Shown piece after piece: positions 1-6,298 of a stretch of DNA of 8,570 bases. Under the pieces are notes generated by a model that was given only the letters and a program-made list of their open reading frames with translations, made no database searches and was not told the DNA's origin. The stretch comes from Candidatus Krumholzibacteriia bacterium (GTDB taxonomy: Bacteria > Krumholzibacteriota > Krumholzibacteriia > LZORAL124-64-63), in the NCBI GenBank assembly GCA_030590265.1, contig JAUUYW010000130.1, positions 1-8,570 of the forward strand. The letters are read 5' to 3'. Made by a program: the position numbers and the translations under genes. Position 1 is the first letter of the stretch, and every line of letters starts with the position of its first letter.

Positions 1-537
1 CGGGTGCATTTGGACGGTGCCCGGCTCTGGCATGCCCACATTGCCACCGGAATGTCTCTATCTGAGTTGTGCCAGCCAGTTGATACTGTCACTGTCTGCT
101 TTTCCAAAGCTTTGGGTGCACCGGTGGGGTCAATTTTGGCGGGAGATTCGGAAACCATCGTGCGGGCTCATCGCTTCAGGAAAATGCTGGGAGGAGGGAT
201 GCGGCAGGCGGGAATCCTGGCTGAAGCTTGCCTTTTTGCCCTGGATCACCACCTTGAGCGGCTGGAGCAGGACCATCAGCAGGCCAATCTGCTGGCGACA
301 GGGCTTGACCATGAGGCTCTGAGGGTCAATCATCCGGTGGAGACCAACATCGTGATCATGGATGTGGCTGGAGCCGGCAACGATCAGCTCCTGTTGCAGC
401 ACCTTAAAAACAGTGGTGTGCTGGCGGTGGGGTTCGGTCCCGGCCGGGTCAGGCTCATCCCCAATCTGGACACCAGCGATGCTGATGTGCATCGGGTTCT
501 GGATGTGTTGAATTCCTTTGCGGGAGAAGTGAATTGA
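1..537 (+). CDS. ltaE: Threonine aldolase (PLP-dependent), C-terminal part, 5' end outside window
   Basis: Cleaves L-threonine or L-allo-threonine to glycine and acetaldehyde in the cytoplasm, using pyridoxal phosphate. The reading frame is open from base 1, so the start lies upstream; 178 codons remain of a family usually about 340 residues long. Seen: the HLDGARL motif at residues 3-9 (Asp and Arg contact the cofactor in this fold), the FSKALGAPVGS segment with the PLP-binding lysine at codon 106-108, the LGGGMRQAG motif, and a small C-terminal domain ending in VRLIPNLDTSD. Relatives usually have a Thr-His pair where this protein has Pro-Asn, so substrate preference (L versus allo) cannot be inferred. 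Its TGA stop overlaps the TTG start of trkA by four bases. The family is clear; the symbol is by similarity only. Confidence 0.9.
   Translation, partial: RVHLDGARLWHAHIATGMSLSELCQPVDTVTVCFSKALGAPVGSILAGDSETIVRAHRFRKMLGGGMRQAGILAEACLFALDHHLERLEQDHQQANLLATGLDHEALRVNHPVETNIVIMDVAGAGNDQLLLQHLKNSGVLAVGFGPGRVRLIPNLDTSDADVHRVLDVLNSFAGEVN
522..526 (+). promoter_or_regulatory. Ribosome binding site for trkA (GGGAG)
   Basis: GGGAG, continuing as GGGAGAAG, lies 7 bases upstream of the TTG at 534, inside the end of the aldolase gene. It supports the TTG start that overlaps the upstream TGA; the protein from this codon begins directly with the first strand of the Rossmann fold (KIVIVGAGSVG). Confidence 0.6.
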
Positions 538-1880
538 AAATCGTCATAGTGGGAGCCGGATCCGTAGGCTTTGATTTGGCCAGAACCATCAGCCGTCGGG
601 AACACGATGTGATCCTGGTGGAACGCGACGCGGACATTGCCAACACCACCGCCGAAAATCTGGATTGCAGTCTGGTGGTGGGCAGTGGCGTCAATCCGCA
701 CGTTCTGAGTAAAATCGGCATGCGCGATTGTGACCTTTTCGCAGCGGTCACCGATCGGGACGAGATCAACATCATCGCCTGCCAGACGGCTCACGCCCTG
801 GGTGCCAAGGTCAAAGTGGCCCGGGTGAGGCAGGAAGATTATTACGTGGACCACCGGCTGGTGCTCGATGGCATTGATTTGGCCATCAATCCCGATCACG
901 AGGCCGCTCATGCCATTCGCAAACTGCTTTTCCAGACCGAAGCGGCCGAAGTCCATGAATTTGCCGGCGGCAAGGTTCGCGTGGTGGGTTCTCGGGTGGA
1001 GGCCAATTCTGAAGTTGATGGCCAGAGCCTGGCCCAGTTGCACGGCCGCTTGGGGGAGAATATCGCCTTGGTGATCACCATCGTCCGTGGCGAAGAAACA
1101 CTCATTCCCAACGGCGATACCATCATCCAGGCCGAAGATCTGGTGTATTTGGCCGGGCCCCGCAGTGTGGTGAACAAGAGCCTCATTCATTTCCGAGCCC
1201 CTGGTCGCAAGCTTTCCAAAGTGATGATTGTGGGCGCCAATGCCATGGGCCGCGAATTAACCCGGGATCTGGTGTCCGCCGGAGTCAAGGTCAAGCTTAT
1301 CGACCGCAACGAAGAAAAATGCCGTCGGGCCAGTGAGCTTTTGAAAGGAGCCTTGGTGCTGCACGGTGAAGGCACCGATGCCGATTTGCTGGAGAGTGAA
1401 GGTGTGGCCGATATGGATGGCTTCGTCTCGGTGAGCAATGACGAAGAGACCAATACCATGGCCTGCCTGCTGGCTCATTACCATGGTGCGGGCAAAACCG
1501 TCTGTCTGGTAAACCGACCCGACTATATTCCCCTTCTGCCTCTGTTGGGTGTGGATTCCGTCATTTCGCCCCGCCTTTCCACTTCGGCCTGGATTGCCCG
1601 CTTTGTCAAAAGAGGGGCCGTCATCAGCTCCGAAAGTCTGGGTTACAGTGGGTCCGAAATCCTTCAGTTGCGTGTGCAGCAGGGATGTTCCTGGCTGGGG
1701 CGGTCACTGTCCAAACTCAATTTTCCCCATCACGCGGTTCTGGGCGCGGTTCTTAAACGAGGCAGGGTGTTGACACCCCGCGGTGATACCGTGCTCGCCG
1801 TTGGTGATGAAGTTGTCGTCTTTGCCCTATCTGAAGGAGTCACGGCTGTGGAAGACTTTTTCTCAGGTGATCAACGTTGA
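534..1880 (+). CDS. trkA: Trk potassium uptake system, NAD-binding regulatory subunit TrkA
   Basis: Cytoplasmic gating ring subunit of the Trk K+ transporter; it binds NAD(H) and possibly ATP and controls the TrkH pore. At 448 residues it has the usual length of the duplicated TrkA form: RCK_N (about 1-125), RCK_C (about 136-218), a second RCK_N (about 228-345) and a second RCK_C (about 365-445). The first Rossmann motif is canonical (G7-A-G9-S-V-G12), with Glu30 at the end of strand 2 as expected for a ribose contact. The second motif is G234-A-N-A-M-G239: the middle glycine is Asn, and the acidic residue is Asp257. The TTG start is chosen because it gives the exact fold start, has GGGAG 7 bases upstream, and overlaps the upstream stop as TTGA. 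trkH follows with the same kind of overlap, so 1:1 coupled expression is likely. Confidence 0.96.
   Translation: MKIVIVGAGSVGFDLARTISRREHDVILVERDADIANTTAENLDCSLVVGSGVNPHVLSKIGMRDCDLFAAVTDRDEINIIACQTAHALGAKVKVARVRQEDYYVDHRLVLDGIDLAINPDHEAAHAIRKLLFQTEAAEVHEFAGGKVRVVGSRVEANSEVDGQSLAQLHGRLGENIALVITIVRGEETLIPNGDTIIQAEDLVYLAGPRSVVNKSLIHFRAPGRKLSKVMIVGANAMGRELTRDLVSAGVKVKLIDRNEEKCRRASELLKGALVLHGEGTDADLLESEGVADMDGFVSVSNDEETNTMACLLAHYHGAGKTVCLVNRPDYIPLLPLLGVDSVISPRLSTSAWIARFVKRGAVISSESLGYSGSEILQLRVQQGCSWLGRSLSKLNFPHHAVLGAVLKRGRVLTPRGDTVLAVGDEVVVFALSEGVTAVEDFFSGDQR
1865..1872 (+). promoter_or_regulatory. Extended ribosome binding site for trkH (AGGTGATC)
   Basis: AGGTGATC matches eight consecutive bases of the consensus complement of the 16S rRNA 3' end (the 3' half of the extended Shine-Dalgarno). 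It sits four bases before the TTG at 1877, inside the last codons of trkA. It supports the TTG start over any later ATG. Confidence 0.6.
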
Positions 1881-3325
1881 ATTATCGCTCCGTCATCAAG
1901 GTTCTCAGCTTTCTGCTGCTGGTAACATCGGCTTGTCTGGTATTGCCGGCTCTGGTTTCTTTGGCCTACGGCGAGAGCGACTGGCCGTATTTTCTGGCTG
2001 CTACCGGTATTGGCGTCCTCATCGGCGGTGGCTCACTGCTGGTTCTGCGGGATGCTCCCGATCTGCGGGTGCGCGAGGGATTTGCCGTGGTGGCCTTTGG
2101 CTGGATCATCGTGGGACTGCTGGGTGCGTTGCCATTCTGGCTCAGCGGACAGATTCCCTCTTTCACCGACGCGGCTTTTGAATCCATCTCCGGTTTCACC
2201 ACTACCGGAGCTTCCATCCTGACCGACATTGAGAGCCGCAGCCACGGCACCCTCTTTTGGCGGTCCATGACCCATTGGCTCGGTGGCATGGGTATTGTTT
2301 TGCTGGCCCTGGCCATTTTGCCGCTGTTGGGTGTTGGTGGCATGCAGCTTTTCAGGGCCGAAGTGCCAGGCCCGGTGGCCGAACGCCTGACACCACGCAT
2401 TCGCGAGACGGCCAAAATTCTCTGGGGTGTTTATGTGCTGCTGACCGGGGTTGAGATCCTGGCCCTGCTTCTGGCCGGCATGGGAATTTTTGATGCCGTC
2501 TGCCATAGCTTTGCCACCATGGCCACCGGAGGTTTCAGCAACCACAACAGCAGTGTGGGAGGTTATGCCACCCCGGCCATTGAATGGGTGATCATCGTTT
2601 TCATGTTTCTCGCCGGTGCCAATTTTTCCCTGCACTTCCTGGCCCTGAAGGGCAAATTGCGGGTTTATTTTCGGGACGAAGAGTTCAAATTCTATGGTGC
2701 CATCATTCTGGTTTCCACCGGTTTGATCATGGCCACCCTGTTGCCGATCCATTTTTACCCCCATTGGGGTGAAACTTTCAGGCGATCTCTTTTTCAGGTG
2801 GTGTCCATCATCACCACTACCGGCTTCGGCACCGCTGACTATCTTATTTGGCCCCCACTGGCCCACGCCCTCCTGTTGGTGCTGATGGCCGTTGGAGGCT
2901 GCGCCGGTTCCACCGGTGGTGGCATCAAGGTGATGAGGGTGCTCATTCTGCTCAAGCACGCCAAACTGGAACTCAGGAAGATGATTCATCCGCGCGGTGT
3001 GTTTACCCTTTGGTTCAACAACCGGGCTCTTTCGAACAACCTGCAAACCAATGTCCTGGGTTTCTTTTTGTTGTACATGATGGTTTATGTGGGTGGAGTC
3101 TTGATCTTGACCATGGGCGGACGAGACCTGCTGACCAGCGTGGGAGCCACGGCCGCCACCCTGAGCAACATCGGTCCCGGTTTGGGGCTGGTGGGACCGG
3201 CCAGCAATTATTCCTCTCTGCTTGACTGGGAAAAATGGCTGCTGGTTATATTCATGGTTATTGGCCGCCTGGAACTATTCACTGTGCTGGTTCTCTTTTT
3301 GCCGGGAGCCTGGCGAAAAAGTTGA
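1877..3325 (+). CDS. trkH: Trk potassium uptake system, membrane pore subunit TrkH
   Basis: Integral inner-membrane K+ channel-like subunit, 482 residues, the usual TrkH length. The fold is four repeated membrane-pore-membrane units. The four selectivity-filter loops are visible in order: TTTGAS (108-113), ATGGFS (216-221), TTTGFGT (313-319) and SNIGPG (430-435). The glycine-rich gating loop GGCAGSTGGGIK lies at about 340-351, between the third and fourth units, and hydrophobic helices flank every filter. The TTG start at 1877 overlaps the trkA stop as TTGA and has a strong extended ribosome binding site; it places the first membrane helix at residues about 7-30. Pairing with trkA immediately upstream makes a complete uptake system. 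No missing filter residue or frameshift is seen. Confidence 0.97.
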   Translation: MNYRSVIKVLSFLLLVTSACLVLPALVSLAYGESDWPYFLAATGIGVLIGGGSLLVLRDAPDLRVREGFAVVAFGWIIVGLLGALPFWLSGQIPSFTDAAFESISGFTTTGASILTDIESRSHGTLFWRSMTHWLGGMGIVLLALAILPLLGVGGMQLFRAEVPGPVAERLTPRIRETAKILWGVYVLLTGVEILALLLAGMGIFDAVCHSFATMATGGFSNHNSSVGGYATPAIEWVIIVFMFLAGANFSLHFLALKGKLRVYFRDEEFKFYGAIILVSTGLIMATLLPIHFYPHWGETFRRSLFQVVSIITTTGFGTADYLIWPPLAHALLLVLMAVGGCAGSTGGGIKVMRVLILLKHAKLELRKMIHPRGVFTLWFNNRALSNNLQTNVLGFFLLYMMVYVGGVLILTMGGRDLLTSVGATAATLSNIGPGLGLVGPASNYSSLLDWEKWLLVIFMVIGRLELFTVLVLFLPGAWRKS

Positions 3326-3354
3326 CCAAAATATTCAACGAAAGACAACCGACC

Positions 3355-4203
3355 ATGGATATCGCCAACCTGCCGCGACCCGAATGGGCCTTTGACCCGG
3401 CCATGGCCTGCGAAAATTGTTCTGAATTCATTCGCGGCACTTTGGCCGATGCCGGCATCGGCAAACTGGTGCTGGGTCTCAGCGGGGGCATCGACTCGGC
3501 CGTTGCTGCCGGGCTAGCCGTGCGCGCCCTGGGTGCGGACAATGTCCTGGGCATCATGATGCCCTATTCCACAAGCAGCGCCGCTTCTGTCACCGATGCC
3601 GAGGCCGTGGCCGCTGCCCTGGGTATGAAAACCGAAAAGGTCAGCATCGCTGCCATGGCCGATGCCTTCCTCAAAGATATTCCGGCCAACGATTTGGTGA
3701 GGCGGGGAAACATCATGGCCCGCTGCCGCATGGTTGTCCTGTACGACCGCTCGGCCCGGGATGGTTCCCTGGTGCTGGGAACCGGCAATCGAACTGAAGC
3801 CTTGTTGGGTTACACGACCCTCTTTGGCGACAGCGCCTGCGCCCTGAACCCTATTGGCCAGCTTTACAAAACCGAAATTCGTCTGCTGAGCGCCTGGTTG
3901 GGCCTGCCCGACGCGGTGTTGAGCAAAGTCCCGAGCGCCGACCTTTGGGAAGGCCAATCTGACGAAGACGAGTTGGGTTTCAGTTATGAAGATGTTGATC
4001 ATCTGCTGCACGCCATGATCGATCTTGGCCGCAACAACCAGGATTTGCTGGAAGATGGTTTTGCTGACGATTTTATCACTCGAGTTCGCCAACGGGTGCA
4101 GGCCATGGCCTTCAAGCGGCGTTTGGCACCCTTGGCCGAGTTTTCCGGCCGTCAGGATGCGGATTTCGCCCTGGCAGCGCGCAAGGATGGAGGCTTTCAT
4201 TGA
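3355..4203 (+). CDS. nadE: NH3-dependent NAD+ synthetase
   Basis: Catalyses the last step of NAD synthesis in the cytoplasm: nicotinate adenine dinucleotide + ATP + ammonia to NAD. The 282 residues form a single N-type ATP pyrophosphatase domain with no glutaminase domain, so ammonia is the expected nitrogen donor. Seen: the SGGIDS ATP-binding loop at 43-48, RGNIMARCRM at 117-126, GTGNRTE at 142-148, the PIGQLYKTE segment at 166-174, and the PSADLWEGQSDEDELG substrate loop at 193-208. The ATG at 3355 is preferred; it leaves 29 bases after trkH. An in-frame TTG at 3322 would add 11 residues and overlap the trkH stop as TTGA, but those codons include ATA and AGA, which look uncommon here, and no good ribosome site precedes it. 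The gene's stop overlaps rsmI. Confidence 0.95.
   Translation: MDIANLPRPEWAFDPAMACENCSEFIRGTLADAGIGKLVLGLSGGIDSAVAAGLAVRALGADNVLGIMMPYSTSSAASVTDAEAVAAALGMKTEKVSIAAMADAFLKDIPANDLVRRGNIMARCRMVVLYDRSARDGSLVLGTGNRTEALLGYTTLFGDSACALNPIGQLYKTEIRLLSAWLGLPDAVLSKVPSADLWEGQSDEDELGFSYEDVDHLLHAMIDLGRNNQDLLEDGFADDFITRVRQRVQAMAFKRRLAPLAEFSGRQDADFALAARKDGGFH
4189..4193 (+). promoter_or_regulatory. Ribosome binding site for rsmI (GGAGG)
   Basis: A full GGAGG lies six bases before the TTG at 4200, within the last codons of nadE. It decides for the TTG start that overlaps the nadE stop codon. Confidence 0.65.
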
Positions 4204-4928
4204 CCACGGTGAATTTGCCGGAGATCGAATTTCCGGCCGGATTGTGCCATTTTGTAGCCACTCCCATCGGCAACCTGGGCGACATTAGTCTGCGCGCCCT
4301 GGCCGTCCTGGCCGCCGCCGATGTGGTCTATTGCGAAGACACCCGCCACACCCGGCGTCTGCTCAACCGCTACGATTTGAAATGCTATCTGATGAGTTAC
4401 CATGACCATAACAAGCTGAAAGCCGTGCCTCAGATCGTGGAGCGGTTGCGGGCCGGCGAAAAAGTTGTGGTGGTCAGCGATGCGGGGATGCCTTGCATCT
4501 CAGGCCCAGGATTCACCCTGGCGCGTCGCCTGCTGGAGGAAGATTTGCCCTGGACGGTGATTCCCGGGCCGAGCAGCACCCTATCAGCGCTGGTCCTGTC
4601 GGGATTTTCACCTGACCGATTCCTTTTTCTGGGGTATCTTCCCCGCAAGAAGGGCAAGCGGGCAACATTCTTGACCGAAGCCCTGAAAGAACCCGGCACA
4701 GTGCTGTTGCTGGAATCCTGCCACCGGATCACCTCTACCCTGGAGATTCTGGCGGAACTGGCTCCCCACAGGATCATGGCCGTGGCCCGGGAAATTACGA
4801 AATTGCACGAAGAAACCTTGCGCGGCACCGCTGCCGAATTGCTCAAGGTCATGACTGGCCGAAGACTCAAAGGCGAACTGGTTCTGGTTCTGCAGGGCCA
4901 GAAAAAAGCACGCGATCTGGAGGAATGA
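4200..4928 (+). CDS. rsmI: 16S rRNA (cytidine(1402)-2'-O)-methyltransferase RsmI, short form
   Basis: SAM-dependent methyltransferase of the tetrapyrrole-methylase fold, expected to 2'-O-methylate C1402 of 16S rRNA at the ribosomal P site. Seen in order: VATPIGNLGDIS (19-30), CEDTRHTRRLL (45-55), SYHDHN (66-71, usually SYHEHN), SDAGMPCISGPG (93-104), IPGPSS (121-126), GYLPRKKGKR (145-154), AREITKLHEE (196-205) and KGELVLVL (224-231). Two oddities: the conserved loop usually read as SDAGTPxIxDPG has Met for Thr and Gly for Asp, and the protein is 242 residues against roughly 280-290 in E. coli and B. subtilis, lacking the C-terminal extension. The TTG start overlaps the nadE stop as TTGA with GGAGG 6 bases upstream. 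The family is secure; the exact target is by homology. Confidence 0.93.
   Translation: MTTVNLPEIEFPAGLCHFVATPIGNLGDISLRALAVLAAADVVYCEDTRHTRRLLNRYDLKCYLMSYHDHNKLKAVPQIVERLRAGEKVVVVSDAGMPCISGPGFTLARRLLEEDLPWTVIPGPSSTLSALVLSGFSPDRFLFLGYLPRKKGKRATFLTEALKEPGTVLLLESCHRITSTLEILAELAPHRIMAVAREITKLHEETLRGTAAELLKVMTGRRLKGELVLVLQGQKKARDLEE
4919..4923 (+). promoter_or_regulatory. Ribosome binding site deciding the phosphatidyltransferase start (GGAGG)
   Basis: GGAGG ends one base before the ATG at 4925 and four bases before the next in-frame ATG at 4928. The first spacing is too short for normal initiation, so 4928 is the better start. Confidence 0.55.
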
Positions 4929-5560
4929 TGGATTTCAATCAATTCAAACAGGATTTTCGCAAGGGTGTGAAACCGGTGGTGCTCGTCCTTGACCGGTTGG
5001 GAATGACGCCTCTGGCCGTCTCCATCATGGGCCTGGCCATCACGGCCGTTTCGGGTTGGTTCATAGCCAAAGGTAATCTCTTTGGTGGTGCCCTGATCTT
5101 TTTGCTGGGTTCAGGGTTCGACATGCTGGACGGTGACCTGGCCCGGCTTCAGGGAACGGTTTCCAAACGCGGCGCCTTCCTTGATTCCTGTTTCGACCGT
5201 TTGGGTGAAGCTTTCCTCTTTGCGGGCCTGACCTGGCATTTCGCCGGCATGGTAGAGCACACCGGCCGGTTGCCCCTGGTCCTGATCACCGCCACGGTGG
5301 TTGGCAGCCTGACCACCAGTTACGTTCGCGCCAGGGCCGAAGGAGTGGGCCAAACCTGCTTTGTGGGTTTCCTGCAGCGCACGGAACGCGTCATCCTGCT
5401 CACCGTCGGCTTGTTGTTTGGTCAATGGGCTCTGGTGCCCATTTTGGCTTTCCTGGCTGTTGCCACCCTGGGAACCACGGTTCAGCGCATTGTTCATGTG
5501 GCTGCCAAACTGCCTGGAGCCGGCGATCCGCAGGATGATGAAGTGGAGGGGACCGAGTGA
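4928..5560 (+). CDS. CDP-alcohol phosphatidyltransferase family protein
   Basis: Integral membrane enzyme that transfers a phosphatidyl group from a CDP-lipid to an alcohol acceptor in phospholipid synthesis. The family signature D-x2-D-G-x2-A-R-x8-G-x3-D-x3-D is complete: counting from the start at 4928, Asp65, Asp68, Gly69, Ala72, Arg73, Gly82, Asp86 and Asp90. A short amphipathic N-terminal segment precedes about six hydrophobic helices, and the protein ends in a short acidic tail; 210 residues is normal. The acceptor cannot be read from the sequence: glycerol-3-phosphate (PgsA type) and inositol phosphate (PIP synthase type) are both possible, so no symbol is given. An ATG at 4925 would add one Met and overlap the rsmI stop as ATGA, but the GGAGG is better placed for 4928. 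The gene stop overlaps the GTG start of tmk. Confidence 0.9.
   Translation: MDFNQFKQDFRKGVKPVVLVLDRLGMTPLAVSIMGLAITAVSGWFIAKGNLFGGALIFLLGSGFDMLDGDLARLQGTVSKRGAFLDSCFDRLGEAFLFAGLTWHFAGMVEHTGRLPLVLITATVVGSLTTSYVRARAEGVGQTCFVGFLQRTERVILLTVGLLFGQWALVPILAFLAVATLGTTVQRIVHVAAKLPGAGDPQDDEVEGTE
5545..5549 (+). promoter_or_regulatory. Ribosome binding site for tmk (GGAGG)
   Basis: GGAGG with a seven-base spacer precedes the GTG at 5557, inside the end of the phosphatidyltransferase gene. It supports the GTG start that overlaps the upstream stop as GTGA. Confidence 0.6.
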
Positions 5561-6222
5561 CTCCCCAAGGTTCCTATTCGGCCAGTGACCCAGGTCTGCT
5601 GATCACCTTTGAAGGGCCCGAAGGCAGTGGCAAAACCACCCTCATACGCGCTCTCGCCGCTCATATCAGTGGCCGGGGCGATGATCCCCTGCTCATTCGG
5701 GAGCCCGGCGGAACCCCCATCGGCGAACGTGTGCGCAACATTCTTTTGGATACTGCGTCCAACAACATGTGCGCCGAAACCGAACTCATGCTGATGGTTG
5801 CCAGCCGGGCCCAGTTGGTCCGGGAAAAAATTCGACCTGCTCTGGAAGCGGGTTTGATCATTTTGTGCGATCGTTTTGCCGACGCTTCGGTGGCCTACCA
5901 GGGTTTTGGCCGTGGATTGGGTGAAAAAACAGTGGATCGCTTGAATGAGCTGGCTCTGGCTGGGGTTCAACCCGACCTGTCTTTTTTCTGCCTCCTGCCC
6001 CCCGAAGAGGGCCGGGCCCGGCAAAACCACAGCCAAACCGATCGCCTGGACCGTGAGACCGCCGAATTCCATCAGCGGGTGTATGAAGGCTACCAGGCTA
6101 TGGCAAACTCTGGGAAAAGCCGTATTCATGTCATTGATGCCTTGAATACTCCCGAAGAAATGTTCGAAGAGGCTCTTGCCAGACTCAGAATGATGGAACA
6201 CGGACTGCTAAAATACCTTTAA
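5557..6222 (+). CDS. tmk: Thymidylate kinase (dTMP kinase)
   Basis: Phosphorylates dTMP to dTDP with ATP, in the cytoplasm, for dTTP supply. Of 221 residues, the P-loop GPEGSGKTT is at 20-28, REPGGTPIGE at 48-57 (dTMP binding), the catalytic D105-R106-F107 motif with ASVAYQGFGRG following, and the LID region at about 152-167 with several arginines (GRARQNHSQTDRLDRE). The P-loop has no arginine while the LID does, as in the E. coli-type enzymes. The strand before the LID reads FFCLLPPEEG where relatives usually have an Asp before the Leu-Pro/Val-Pro, so one commonly conserved Asp is Leu146 here. The N-terminus has about 13 residues ahead of the first strand, slightly long. It is the last gene of the overlapping series; a TAA stop is followed by the only sizeable gap. 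tmk is often followed by holB, which is absent here. Confidence 0.96.
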   Translation: MTPQGSYSASDPGLLITFEGPEGSGKTTLIRALAAHISGRGDDPLLIREPGGTPIGERVRNILLDTASNNMCAETELMLMVASRAQLVREKIRPALEAGLIILCDRFADASVAYQGFGRGLGEKTVDRLNELALAGVQPDLSFFCLLPPEEGRARQNHSQTDRLDRETAEFHQRVYEGYQAMANSGKSRIHVIDALNTPEEMFEEALARLRMMEHGLLKYL

Positions 6223-6251
6223 CATCTCCTGTCCCGGGCGAAAACAAGGAA

Positions 6252-6267
6252 GTACGGACAGACGTAC
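6252..6267 (+). repeat. Small inverted repeat (GTACG-6 nt-CGTAC)
   Basis: A perfect five-base inverted repeat, GTACG and CGTAC, is separated by GACAGA. It lies in the gap upstream of the protease gene, about 30 bases before its start. It could be a small regulator half-site pair or a weak stem; with arms this short, chance is a real possibility. Confidence 0.3.
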
Positions 6268-6287
6268 ACCAATTAATACAGCCAACG

Positions 6288-6292
6288 AAGGA
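6288..6292 (+). promoter_or_regulatory. Ribosome binding site deciding the protease start (AAGGA)
   Basis: AAGGA directly abuts an in-frame ATG at 6293, which leaves no spacer, and sits six bases before the second in-frame ATG at 6299. The spacing favours 6299. Confidence 0.55.
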
Positions 6293-6298
6293 ATGACC

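Larger units (their letters stand above)
6223..6298 (+). other. Non-coding gap between tmk and the protease gene
   Basis: The 76 bases between the tmk stop and the preferred protease start are the only gap here longer than about 30 bases. They contain a 16-base inverted repeat (6252-6267), an AT-richer patch around 6271-6279, and the protease ribosome site. I see no stem followed by a T-run that would be a rho-independent terminator, and no pair of -35/-10 boxes good enough to call. A promoter for the protease is nevertheless most likely here or inside tmk. Confidence 0.4.

Noticed and set aside
384..1190. Long open frame on the minus strand opposite the aldolase end and trkA
   Set aside because: It crosses two well supported genes and its translation has no family features.
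2513..2530. GCCACCATGG, resembling a eukaryotic start context
   Set aside because: It encodes the Ala-Thr-Met-Ala-Thr part of the second TrkH filter; the match is coincidental in a bacterial gene.
2033..3046. Long open frame on the minus strand opposite trkH
   Set aside because: It is antisense to a complete TrkH with all four filters. Its translation is His/Gln/Gly-rich without recognisable motifs, as expected for the shadow of a GC-rich gene.
3235..3354. Upstream extension of the nadE frame to an ATG at 3235
   Set aside because: It would overlap about 90 bases of trkH and adds residues that do not align with any NadE; they are the out-of-frame reading of the trkH C-terminus.
6223..6260. 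Rho-independent terminator after tmk
   Set aside because: CCCGGG is a short palindrome but there is no stable longer stem and no following T-run.
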